Shown: piece after piece, positions 31,191 to 38,558 of the stretch
Position numbering within the stretch: position 1 is the stretch's first letter
How the letters are laid out: every line of letters begins with the position of its first letter
Assembly: GCA_017433405.1 (NCBI GenBank)
Contig: JAFRHH010000024.1
Coordinates: 1 to 38,586, forward strand
Direction: 5' to 3'
Source: Clostridia bacterium
Lineage (GTDB): Bacteria > Bacillota > Clostridia > Christensenellales > Aristaeellaceae
Length of the DNA stretch: 38,586 nt
Program-made: the position numbers and the translations under genes
Notes under the pieces: generated by a model
What the model saw: only the letters and a program-made list of their open reading frames with translations
What the model was told of the DNA's origin: nothing
Database searches by the model: none

Positions 31191-32927
31191 ATGCGAAGGA
31201 TCGGGCGAAGGACGTCGGAAAGGGCATGGCCGCGAAGGCTTGCGGCGGCGCTGACGGCGCTGGTCTGCCTTGCGACGCTTTCCCTGGCGGTGGCCGCGGC
31301 GGCGGCCTCCGGGCCGGAGGGGACGGAAACCCCGCTGCGGGTGCTTCTGCGGCGGCTGAACCTGTCCGACCGGGCGGAGCTGACGCTGCGGGGGCGATAC
31401 CTGGGGCGGGGAGAAAACGGCATGGAGGTGGTCTTTCCCCGGGACGGGCGGATGACCCTGATGCTGGAGGACGGGCGAATCCTGGTCCGCTACGAGGGGG
31501 CCTTTCTTTCCGCGGGCGCTTCCTTCACCCTGACGCGCCTAGAGGACGGGGGAGACGGCTCCGAACCCGAACCCGGCAGCACCTCCGAATCCGCTTCAGG
31601 CAGCGCCTCCGGGCTCTATATCGGCAGCGCGGGGCTGTATCCCGGGGACCTTCGGCTGACCGTTTCGGAGGGAAAGCTCCAGGCGGTTCTGACCCTGTCG
31701 ATGGAGGACTATCTGCTCGGCGTCGTGCCCTACGAGATGAGCGACAGCTTTCCCCTGGAGGCGCTGAAGGCCCAGGCGGTCTGCGCCCGGACCTACGCGA
31801 TGAACAAAATGAATCCCCAGCGGGAGTGGGACGTGGTGGACACCACCAACGACCAGGTCTTCCGCGGGGTTTCGGAGAATACGGTGAACGCTGCCCGGGC
31901 GGTGGCGGAGACCGCCGGCCTGCTGCTGACCCGGAACGGGCGCCTGGTGGAATGCTATTATTCCGCCTCCAACGGCGGCCAGACGGAGATCCCCGCCCAC
32001 GTCTGGGGCAGCGGGGAAACGGCGGGGAAATACGAGATCGCCGACGACCCCTGGGACGCGGGCAATCCCGACAGCCTGACCCGCTCGGCGACGCTGAAAA
32101 AGGATGGTACCGGGCTGTACCGCCGGATCACCGGCCTGATCCGGGAGGCGGTTTTTGCCAGGCCTGAATGGCAGAAGGGCGGCTTTTCAACCCAGGAATC
32201 GGACTTCCGGGTGGACGGGTTTTCCGCGATGGCCCTGAAGACGCCGCGGTTCGATTCCCCCAGCCGCCTGATGACGGAGCTGGAGATCACCCTGACAGCC
32301 TCCGGCCGAAAGGTGGCGGGAGGAACGCTGGGCGGCTTTGAATCCGCCGGAAGCCTGACCATTACCCTGCCGCTGTTTCCGGCGGTCAAGCATGCCCTGG
32401 GGCTGGCCATTAACGGCACGGATAACGAAATCTTCACCCTGACGGAAACGGAGGAGGCCTTCCGCCTGACGGCGGGCCGCTTCGGCCACGGGGTCGGCCT
32501 GAGCCAGCGGGGCGCCCAGTGGATGGCCCAGGAGGGTGGAAAGACCTTCGACGAGATTCTCGCCTTCTATTTTCCGGACAGCCAGATCATGAAATATGAG
32601 GCCCATCCGGCGCCGCTGCCGACGGTGCCGCCGGCTATGAACCGGACGCCGGCGCCGGAGGCCACCCCGGCGCCGAAGCCGACCCTGATGCCGGTTTCCG
32701 CCGAGGGACTGCCGGAGGGGGCGTATCTGGCTTCCGTGGAAAACATTCAGGACGGAACGACGCTGAATCTGCGGGCGGAACCCTCCCCGACGGCGGAGGT
32801 GCTGCGGACCCTGGCCAAGCATCAGCGGCTGATCGTGCTGGACGAGATGGACGTTCCCGGCTGGGCCCGGGTCCGAACGGACGTCATCGAGGGCTACGTG
32901 ATGCGGTCCTATCTGGAAAGAGAATAA
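31191..32927 (+). CDS. SpoIID/LytB-domain protein with C-terminal SH3 domain
   Basis: 578 aa from ATG 31191. N-terminal signal/anchor (~14-40). The SpoIID/LytB domain (~145-460) has LSMEDYLLGVVPYEMSDSFPLEALKAQAVCARTYAM, containing the catalytic-type Glu, and GHGVGLSQRGAQWMAQEGGKTFDEILAFYFPD near its end. A Pro/Ala-rich linker (~470-505) leads to a bacterial SH3 domain (SVENIQDGTTLNLRAEPSPTAEVL...GYVMRSYLE). SpoIID-type enzymes are peptidoglycan lytic transglycosylases acting on denuded glycan; the SH3 domain would hold it to the wall. The linker and SH3 domain suggest a cell-wall role rather than the canonical sporulation SpoIID. It has its own promoter and a REP-like dyad right after its stop. 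Confidence 0.88.
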   Translation: MRRIGRRTSERAWPRRLAAALTALVCLATLSLAVAAAAASGPEGTETPLRVLLRRLNLSDRAELTLRGRYLGRGENGMEVVFPRDGRMTLMLEDGRILVRYEGAFLSAGASFTLTRLEDGGDGSEPEPGSTSESASGSASGLYIGSAGLYPGDLRLTVSEGKLQAVLTLSMEDYLLGVVPYEMSDSFPLEALKAQAVCARTYAMNKMNPQREWDVVDTTNDQVFRGVSENTVNAARAVAETAGLLLTRNGRLVECYYSASNGGQTEIPAHVWGSGETAGKYEIADDPWDAGNPDSLTRSATLKKDGTGLYRRITGLIREAVFARPEWQKGGFSTQESDFRVDGFSAMALKTPRFDSPSRLMTELEITLTASGRKVAGGTLGGFESAGSLTITLPLFPAVKHALGLAINGTDNEIFTLTETEEAFRLTAGRFGHGVGLSQRGAQWMAQEGGKTFDEILAFYFPDSQIMKYEAHPAPLPTVPPAMNRTPAPEATPAPKPTLMPVSAEGLPEGAYLASVENIQDGTTLNLRAEPSPTAEVLRTLAKHQRLIVLDEMDVPGWARVRTDVIEGYVMRSYLERE

Positions 32928-32928
32928 T

Positions 32929-32956
32929 GGGACGGGGGGACGGTTCCTCCGTCCCA
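32929..32956. repeat. REP-like hairpin fragment, copy 5
   Basis: TGGGACGGGGGGACGG, loop, TTCCTCCGTCCCA: about 11 bp of stem starting at the SpoIID-gene stop. It shares GGGGGGACGGTTC with the other copies but lacks their GACAGAAGAACTG arm. Confidence 0.6.
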
Positions 32957-33055
32957 TGGAACGGGGGCTGGCGCGGGATCCTGTGATGGCCACGGTGGGG
33001 GAGCGGGCCTTTCCGCGGCCATCCGGTCAGGTTCGGAAAAAGACCAGAACGGATA

Positions 33056-33084
33056 TTGCGTTTCTCCGCTTTCTCGTCTACAAT
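33056..33084 (+). promoter_or_regulatory. Predicted promoter for the small protein/copA operon
   Basis: TTGCGT (33056-33061), a 17-bp spacer, TACAAT (33079-33084). No clear CopY (TACANNTGTA) operator is seen around it. Confidence 0.6.
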
Positions 33085-33123
33085 CTATTGCGGTTTTGAT
33101 TAATTCGGAGAGGTGACTGCTTC

Positions 33124-33261
33124 ATGGATGAGGAGACGAAAGAAACGCAGGAATCATGGGAAGAATCCCATCCCTGGCTCTCGAAGATGACGCGGCAGGA
33201 TGAGAATGATTCCGTGGACGAAGTGATCCGGTATACGCTGGATGAACTGAGGCTGGCGTGA
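33124..33261 (+). CDS. 45-residue acidic small protein upstream of copA
   Basis: 45 aa: MDEETKETQESWEESHPWLS, then a helical half ending VDEVIRYTLDELRLA. GGAGAGG lies ~10 nt before the ATG and a promoter ~40 bp upstream. It has two Trp, one His and no Cys, so it is not a CopZ-type metallochaperone. The 43-bp gap to copA holds dyad element copy 7. I do not recognise the family. It may be a real small protein or a leader peptide that affects copA translation. Confidence 0.6.
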   Translation: MDEETKETQESWEESHPWLSKMTRQDENDSVDEVIRYTLDELRLA

Positions 33262-33275
33262 GGGGGGGATCACCC

Positions 33276-33300
33276 GTGAATTACCGTTCACCAGGGAGAA
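33276..33300 (+). promoter_or_regulatory. Dyad-plus-Shine-Dalgarno element, copy 7
   Basis: GTGAAT (33276-33281), loop TACC, GTTCAC (33286-33291), then CAGGGAGAAGG and ATG 33305. The innermost pair is T-G, tolerated in RNA as U-G. It sits inside the predicted small protein-copA-tcdA transcript. Confidence 0.65.
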
Positions 33301-33304
33301 GGAT

Positions 33305-35860
33305 ATGGAACAGTACATTGTTACGGGCATGAGCTGTGCCGCATGCCAGGCCAGGGTGGAAAAAGCCGTCAGCAAGGTGCCGGGCGTAACGAACTGCTCG
33401 GTGAGCCTGCTGACCAATTCCATGGGCGTGGAGGGGTCCGCCTCCCCGGCGGAGATCATCGGCGCCGTGGAAGCGGCGGGCTACGGCGCCAGCCTGAAAA
33501 CCGGCGCCAAAGCGGAAAGCGCCGCCTCCGCCGGTGAGGAAGCGCTCAGGGACCGGGAAACGCCGGTCCTGAAAAAAAGGCTGATCGCCTCCGTGATCCT
33601 GCTGATTCCGCTTCTGTATCTGTCTATGGGCCACATGATGTGGGGCTGGCCGCTTCCCGCCTGGTTTGATGGGAACCACATGGCCATGGGGCTGGCACAG
33701 ATGGTGCTGACGGGGCTCATCATGGTTATCAACCAGAAGTTCTTCATCAGCGGCTTCAGGGCGCTGGGGCATCTTGCTCCCAATATGGACAGCCTGGTAG
33801 CCCTGGGGGCGTCCGCTTCCTTCCTGTGGAGCCTGTATGTGCTCTTTGCCATGACCCGGGCGGCGGCGGACGGGAACCAGGCGGCGGTCACGGCTTATAT
33901 GATGGATTTCTATTTCGAATCCGCGGCTACCATTCTGACGCTGATTACCGTGGGGAAGATGCTGGAGGCACGGGCAAAGGGCAAAACAACGGACGCCCTG
34001 AAGGGCCTCATGAACCTGGCTCCCAGGACCGCCGTTCTGCTGCGGGACGGAAGGGAGACGGAGGTGCCCATCGCCCAGGTCAGGCAGGGGGACATCTTCG
34101 TGGTGCGGCCGGGCGACAGCATCCCGGTGGACGGCGTCGTCCTGGAGGGCGGCAGCGCGGTCAACGAGGCGGCCCTGACCGGCGAGAGCGTGCCCGTGGA
34201 TAAGGCGGCGGGCGACAGCGTATCCGCCGCCACCGTTAATCAGTCCGGCTTCCTGAAATGTCAGGCCACCCGGGTGGGCGAGGATACCACCCTGAGCCAG
34301 ATCATCCGCATGGTCAGCGACGCGGCGGCCACCAAGGCCCCCATCGCCAAGATCGCCGACAGGGTATCCGGCATCTTCGTGCCGGTGGTGATCGGGATCG
34401 CCGTCATCACGGCGGCGGTCTGGATGCTGGTGGGGAAGGATACGGGCTATGCCCTGGCCCGGGGAATCTCCGTGCTCGTGATCTCCTGCCCCTGCGCCCT
34501 GGGCCTGGCCACGCCTGTGGCCATCATGGTGGGCAACGGTGTCGGCGCAAGGAACGGCATCCTGTTTAAAACCGCCGCGTCCCTGGAGGAAACGGGCAGG
34601 GTGCGGATCGTGGCGCTGGACAAGACCGGCACCATCACCCAGGGGGAGCCGCGGGTGACGGACCTTGTTCCCGCCGCGGGCGTTGACGAAAAAACGCTGC
34701 TGACCCTGGCGGCCTCCGCCGAGCGGCACAGTGAGCATCCCCTGGCAAAGGCCATTCTCCGGGAGGCGGAAGAAAGGAAGCTGGCCCTGGCCAGGGCTAC
34801 AGACTTTGAAGCACTGCCCGGCAGCGGCATCCGCGCTTCCCTGGAGGGGGGGAAGCTCCTTGGCGGCAGCGTGGCCTTTATCCGGAGCCTGATGGGGCTT
34901 TCCGCCGATACGGAAGAGAAAGCCCGGGCGTTTTCCGAACAGGGGAAAACCCCTCTGCTGTTTGCCCGGGACGGGAAGTTCATCGGCATGATCGCCGTAG
35001 CGGACGTGATCAAGGAGGACAGCCCCCGGGCCATTTCCGAGCTTCGCGGCATGGGCGTGCGGGTGGTTATGCTCACCGGCGACAATGAGCGTACGGCCAG
35101 GGCCATCGGCAATCAGGCCGGCGTGGATGAGGTGATTGCCGGCGTCAGACCCGACGGCAAGGAACAGGCCATCCGGCAATTACAGGAAAGCGGGAAGGCC
35201 GCCATGGTGGGCGACGGCATCAACGACGCGCCGGCCCTGACCCGGGCGGATATGGGCATCGCCATCGGCGCGGGTACGGACGTGGCCATTGACGCGGCGG
35301 ACGTGGTGCTGATGAAAAGCCGGCTGTCGGATGTGCCCGCCGCCATTCGCCTGAGCCGCGCCACCCTGCGGAACATTCACCAGAACCTCTTCTGGGCTTT
35401 TATCTATAATGTGATCGGCATTCCCCTGGCGGCGGGGGTGTTTATTCCGATCTTTGGATGGACGCTGAACCCCATGTTCGGGGCGGCCGCCATGAGCCTT
35501 TCCAGCTTTTGCGTGGTCAGCAACGCCCTGCGGCTGAACTTCGTCCGCCTGCGGGGCCGGGAAGGCGACCGGGCGCTCCGGCCCGCTCCGGAGGTCAGGA
35601 CTGTTTCCGCGGCGCGGGCGCCCCGGGTACGGATGAAGCTGACCATCGATGGAATGATGTGCGAGCATTGCGAGGCAAGGGTTCAAAAGGCGCTGGAATC
35701 CATCCCCGGCGTGATCAGCGCGCAGGCGGATCATCGGGCGGGGCAGGCCACCCTACAGGCGGAAGGAGCGATTGACGAAGCGCTGCTCCGCCAGGCCGTG
35801 GAGGCGGAGGATTATCAGGTGCTTGAGGTTTTCGACGAAACGGAGATGGAGCGATGCTGA
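33305..35860 (+). CDS. copA: Copper-exporting P1B-type ATPase CopA with N- and C-terminal metal domains
   Basis: 851 aa. An N-terminal HMA domain (GMSCAACQARVEKAV, ~5-70), eight membrane helices, then the ion motif SCPCALG (Cys395-Pro-Cys397), phosphorylation motif DKTGT (Asp439), SEHPLAK in the nucleotide domain, and hinge GDGINDAPAL. A second HMA domain lies at the C-terminus after a linker (DGMMCEHCEARVQKAL, ~780-850). The CPC motif marks Cu+ (or Ag+) export to the outside using ATP. The C-terminal HMA is unusual for CopA in general but is known in some Clostridia. No csoR, copY or copZ gene is next to it. It overlaps tcdA by 7 bp. Confidence 0.95.
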   Translation: MEQYIVTGMSCAACQARVEKAVSKVPGVTNCSVSLLTNSMGVEGSASPAEIIGAVEAAGYGASLKTGAKAESAASAGEEALRDRETPVLKKRLIASVILLIPLLYLSMGHMMWGWPLPAWFDGNHMAMGLAQMVLTGLIMVINQKFFISGFRALGHLAPNMDSLVALGASASFLWSLYVLFAMTRAAADGNQAAVTAYMMDFYFESAATILTLITVGKMLEARAKGKTTDALKGLMNLAPRTAVLLRDGRETEVPIAQVRQGDIFVVRPGDSIPVDGVVLEGGSAVNEAALTGESVPVDKAAGDSVSAATVNQSGFLKCQATRVGEDTTLSQIIRMVSDAAATKAPIAKIADRVSGIFVPVVIGIAVITAAVWMLVGKDTGYALARGISVLVISCPCALGLATPVAIMVGNGVGARNGILFKTAASLEETGRVRIVALDKTGTITQGEPRVTDLVPAAGVDEKTLLTLAASAERHSEHPLAKAILREAEERKLALARATDFEALPGSGIRASLEGGKLLGGSVAFIRSLMGLSADTEEKARAFSEQGKTPLLFARDGKFIGMIAVADVIKEDSPRAISELRGMGVRVVMLTGDNERTARAIGNQAGVDEVIAGVRPDGKEQAIRQLQESGKAAMVGDGINDAPALTRADMGIAIGAGTDVAIDAADVVLMKSRLSDVPAAIRLSRATLRNIHQNLFWAFIYNVIGIPLAAGVFIPIFGWTLNPMFGAAAMSLSSFCVVSNALRLNFVRLRGREGDRALRPAPEVRTVSAARAPRVRMKLTIDGMMCEHCEARVQKALESIPGVISAQADHRAGQATLQAEGAIDEALLRQAVEAEDYQVLEVFDETEMERC

Positions 35861-36606
35861 ACCAGTTTTCAAGAACCGAGCTCCTGCTGGGTCCGGAAGC
35901 CATGCGGCGCCTGTCCGAATGCCGGGTAGCCGTCTTTGGGATTGGCGGCGTGGGCGGATACGCAGTGGAAGCCCTGGCCCGGTCCGGCATCGGCGCGCTG
36001 GATCTGATCGACGACGACCGGGTCTGTCTGACCAACCTGAACAGACAGCTGTACGCCACCCGGAAAACGGTTGGGAAATACAAGGCTGACATAGCGGAAG
36101 AAAGGGTGCGCGAGATCAATCCGGACTGCCGGGTCGTTACCCACAAAACCTTTTTCATGCCCGAAACACAGGCGGAATTTGATTTTACTCAATATGACTA
36201 TGTGGTGGACGCCATTGATACCGTGAAGGGAAAGCTGGCGCTGGTGGAACAGGCGCGGGACGCCCATACCCCGATTATCTCTTCCATGGGCGCCGGAAAC
36301 AAGCTGGATCCGACGGCTTTTCGGGTGGCGGATATCTATCAGACGTCCGTCTGTCCCCTGGCGCGGGTCATGCGCACCGAATGCCGGAAAAGGGGAATCC
36401 GCCATCTGAAAGTCGTCTATTCGACGGAAAAGCCGATCCGTCCGCTCGAGAACCCCGCCATCAGCTGCCGGGAGCACTGTATCTGTCCGCCGGATACCCG
36501 AAAATGCACAGTGCGCAGGGATATTCCCGGCTCCACGGCCTTCGTTCCCTCCGTGGCCGGGCTGATTATTGCCGGCGAGGTTGTCAAAGACCTGTGCGGG
36601 ATGTGA
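35854..36606 (+). CDS. tcdA: tRNA threonylcarbamoyladenosine dehydratase TcdA
   Basis: 250 aa. A ThiF/E1-like fold with the nucleotide motif VFGIGGVGGYAVEAL (~28-42), LIDDDRVCLTNLNRQLYA, DYVVDAIDTVKGKLAL and SSMGAGNKLDPTAF. A C-terminal SCREHCICPPDTRKC segment has several Cys that may bind zinc. TcdA uses ATP to cyclise t6A37 to ct6A37 in ANN-decoding tRNAs. It starts within the end of copA (ATGCTGA), so it is translationally linked, probably for expression reasons and not function. Confidence 0.88.
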   Translation: MLNQFSRTELLLGPEAMRRLSECRVAVFGIGGVGGYAVEALARSGIGALDLIDDDRVCLTNLNRQLYATRKTVGKYKADIAEERVREINPDCRVVTHKTFFMPETQAEFDFTQYDYVVDAIDTVKGKLALVEQARDAHTPIISSMGAGNKLDPTAFRVADIYQTSVCPLARVMRTECRKRGIRHLKVVYSTEKPIRPLENPAISCREHCICPPDTRKCTVRRDIPGSTAFVPSVAGLIIAGEVVKDLCGM

Positions 36607-36627
36607 TATTTTGCGGAGCATAAAAAG

Positions 36628-36722
36628 GGAACATGGCCTTTGGCCATATACTCAACCACGACAAAAGGGTATTCATTATGAAAAACATAGACTACAGCCC
36701 CGCAGGATTTTTCATAAATCAT
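36628..36722 (-). pseudogene. 5' remnant of a Nudix (Ap4A-hydrolase-like) gene
   Basis: From ATG 36722, with AGGAGG upstream, the peptide begins MIYEKSCGAVVYVFHNEYPF and continues to MAKGHVPF. This is the N-terminal strand pattern of Nudix bis(5'-nucleosyl)-tetraphosphatases (EKSCGAVV...), ending just before the Nudix box. Downstream the frame runs antisense into tcdA with no Nudix homology. The gene was cut, leaving its translation start. Confidence 0.7.
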
Positions 36723-36764
36723 GTAATGCCTCCTGAATCATTGCTTTGAAACCGGACGGGCCCG

Positions 36765-37598
36765 TCAGAGCAGCCGCTTGAAGGCTTCCGTCATGGTCAT
36801 CAGCTGATAGCGCAGCAGCCACCAGGCATCATTCCATTCCGGAACCTTCTTGACGACCTCCAGGATATCCGGATAATACTTGTCCGTGAGCGTGACATAA
36901 GCCGCCATCCTTTTCCGGGAGAAGCAGTCTGCCATGCCGGCGATGTTGTTGACCCGGTCCAGACACTTGATCAGGCAGGCCAGGGGATTCTTCCGGATGT
37001 TTTCAAAATAGACGTCGTCCAGATCCGGCCGGGATTCGTCATAGGTATTGTAGGATACCAGCCGGACCACCTCCCGAACCCGATCGCCCACGGGCAGGTC
37101 CGATAGCTTCAGGTCGGAATCCTCCACCATGTCGTGGGCCAGGCAGGAGGCGATGATATCGTCGTCCCGCAGCCCCATGGCCAGGGCATGACAGGCCATG
37201 GTCAGGGGATGCACCATGTAGGTGGTATCAAAGCCGTTGCGGCTGGAGCGAACCTGCCCGCCGTGGGCTGTGCGCAGCAGATCCAGCACCGCCAGGGTCT
37301 GGGGCATGTTCAGCAGCTGGGCCCGGCCCTTGACAAAGGAGAACATGTGGCTGAAGCTGAAGTTGACCGGCTTCAGATCCCAGCGGTGCTCCTCCTGCGC
37401 GAAGAGGCTGTCCAGGGAGAGATCCAGAACCTTCGCGAGTATCGGCAGATGTTCCGAATCCGGGATATACTTTCCCTGTTCCCAGGTGCTGACGGCCTGA
37501 AAGCTGACCCCCAGCTTATCTCCCAGCTGCTCCTGGGTCAGCCCCCTGGCCTTTCGTGCTTTCGCGATGCGCTGTCCGATCAGGACGGATTGTTTCAT
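36765..37598 (-). CDS. XRE-family regulator fused to a SpoT-like HD hydrolase domain
   Basis: 277 aa from ATG 37598, chosen for AAAGGAG ~6 nt upstream; in-frame ATGs at 37631 and 37640 are possible. Residues ~1-65 are a Cro/CI-type helix-turn-helix (RIAKARKARGLTQEQLGDKLGVSFQAVSTWEQGKYIPD). The rest resembles the HD fold of RelA/SpoT/MESH1: HPLTMACHALAMGL (~125), AHDMVEDSD (His155-Asp156 and Glu159-Asp160, the HDxxED arrangement), VREVVRLVSYN and LIKCLDRVNNIAG (Asp of the metal site). This suggests a DNA-binding protein that senses or hydrolyses (p)ppGpp or a related nucleotide. The HTH call is firm; the enzymatic activity is inference. Confidence 0.82.
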   Translation of the reverse strand: MKQSVLIGQRIAKARKARGLTQEQLGDKLGVSFQAVSTWEQGKYIPDSEHLPILAKVLDLSLDSLFAQEEHRWDLKPVNFSFSHMFSFVKGRAQLLNMPQTLAVLDLLRTAHGGQVRSSRNGFDTTYMVHPLTMACHALAMGLRDDDIIASCLAHDMVEDSDLKLSDLPVGDRVREVVRLVSYNTYDESRPDLDDVYFENIRKNPLACLIKCLDRVNNIAGMADCFSRKRMAAYVTLTDKYYPDILEVVKKVPEWNDAWWLLRYQLMTMTEAFKRLL

Positions 37599-37696
37599 GG
37601 CGGCGGTCTCCTTTGCTGCTTTGTCTGTCATACGGATCATCTCCCTTCCGAAAAACAGGATATCAGAAAGGGGAGGGGAGAACCAGCAGACTCGAA

Positions 37697-37733
37697 TTGA
37701 ACTTGAATATAATAATTCCAGTTTAACTTGAAT
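37697..37733. repeat. Direct repeat upstream of the XRE-HD gene (possible operator)
   Basis: TTGAACTTGAAT (37697-37708) and TTTAACTTGAAT (37722-37733) share 11 of 12 bases and are 25 bp apart, ~100 bp upstream of the XRE gene in an AT-rich stretch. A self-regulatory site is plausible. Confidence 0.5.
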
Positions 37734-37849
37734 TATCCTGTCGGAAATGTTTTCCGTGAAGAAACCGGTTTTTTCCGGATGGAGAAAATGGACAGCAAAA
37801 GCCTCCCCGTGAAGCCGGAAGAAAGGCGCTTCAGGGAGGAAGAATGGAG

Positions 37850-37905
37850 TGGTCTGTACTGGACTCGAATCAGTGACCCCATCAAGGTGAACGATGTGCT
37901 CTCAC
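37850..37905 (-). pseudogene. 3' fragment of a tRNA gene, probably tRNA-Val(CAC)
   Basis: On the minus strand: GAGAGCACA (3' part of D arm), anticodon arm CATCG-TTCACCT-TGATG (anticodon CAC; unusual C at position 37), GGGGTC variable region, T arm with loop TTCGAGT, then 3' acceptor strand ACAGACC and A. The 5' acceptor strand GGTCTGT and the AGCTCAG D-arm half are missing; homology stops near 37906. No encoded CCA. A 3' tRNA remnant in an AT-rich stretch is typical of an integration site (att) or its scar. Confidence 0.5.
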
Positions 37906-38136
37906 TATGTAGTATGTTTGCAGCAAAACCACAAGATCTTGTGGTTATGAACCATCAAAATCCATCAAATTCCACAAGAGTCGCTTGGCTTTACCGGTGG
38001 GGCAAACTGTTATCAACCATAATCCAAAACGAAAAACATAAAATGAAAATGACGAAAAAAGTAAAATGATCATACTCTCTTGCGGTCATTTCTTCTCCCC
38101 CTCTGTTCCTGTCCATTGAAATCGAGTTTCCCGAAT
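37906..38136. other. AT-rich stretch with no supported gene
   Basis: A 113-codon frame crosses 37728-38069, but it runs antisense through the tRNA fragment, has no ribosome site, and its codon use is random. I see no gene here. The base composition differs sharply from the rest of the window, suggesting foreign or decaying DNA. Confidence 0.5.
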
Positions 38137-38168
38137 AAAAAAGGAGCCGGTTCACATCTCCGTGCTCC
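38137..38168 (-). terminator. Intrinsic terminator of the candidate small RNA
   Basis: On the minus strand GGAGC-A-CGG, loop AGATGTGAA, CCGGCTCC, then TTTTTT (38142-38137): an 8-bp stem with one bulge. Confidence 0.8.
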
Positions 38169-38264
38169 ACTTAGCCCTTCGTACGACCCACTCGCCGTAC
38201 GGTTTTGCCCTTTCGGGCTGTTCAGTTGATAAGATTCAGCGATTACGACCTTACCAGTCGGTTC
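38137..38264 (-). ncRNA. Candidate small RNA (~128 nt) of unknown family
   Basis: Bounded by a good promoter (38299-38271) and an intrinsic terminator (38168-38137). Between them is no open frame of note but several hairpins: GCCC-GAAA-GGGC (around 38210-38221), CGTAC...GTACG around 38176-38200, and the terminator stem. I considered a group II intron remnant and known riboswitch or SRP/6S signatures and could not match any. Confidence 0.55.
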
Positions 38265-38270
38265 GGATAG

Positions 38271-38299
38271 AGTATATCATATATCATTCTACTTTGCAA
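38271..38299 (-). promoter_or_regulatory. Sigma-A promoter of the candidate small RNA
   Basis: On the minus strand TTGCAA (38299-38294), a 17-bp spacer, TATACT (38276-38271). Confidence 0.7.
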
Positions 38300-38357
38300 T
38301 ACCCTCCGGCAATTTTTTCGACCTGTGCGGTTGAAAAATATTATCCCCAATAGCGAT

Positions 38358-38558
38358 TCAAGCTCCGCATGTTAATGTGGAGCTCAGATCGTAGACAAAT
38401 CCTCCGATAGCGTCGTATTGTGCAAATGCGCTGCTGTCCTGATCCACGACCCAAATATCTTCCGCCCGCAACAGCTGCTCCCGGACCCAAAGAGAGAGAA
38501 GGGAATTTCCAACAAGTCCCATTCCCAATATCATTATTTTTTTATTATCGTCATTCAT
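38358..38558 (-). pseudogene. N-terminal Rossmann-fold fragment (saccharopine dehydrogenase/homospermidine synthase-like)
   Basis: From ATG 38558, with AGGAGAAGG upstream, the peptide MNDDNKKIMILGMGLVGNSL... has a beta strand, a GxGxxG nucleotide-binding turn and DIWVVDQDSSAF, the second strand. Homology to NAD(P)-binding enzymes such as homospermidine synthase is suggested by pattern only. The frame stops after 66 residues inside an imperfect palindrome (AGCTCC...GGAGCT, ~38350-38374), far short of a working enzyme. Confidence 0.45.

Noticed and set aside
37728-38069. 113-codon frame in the AT-rich tail
   Set aside because: It runs antisense through the tRNA fragment, lacks a ribosome site and shows no family pattern.
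38137-38264. Group II intron domain V or end for the candidate RNA
   Set aside because: CCGTACGGTT recalls domain V, but the GNRA loop and 34-nt hairpin of domain V are not in the right place, and a promoter and terminator bracket the segment.
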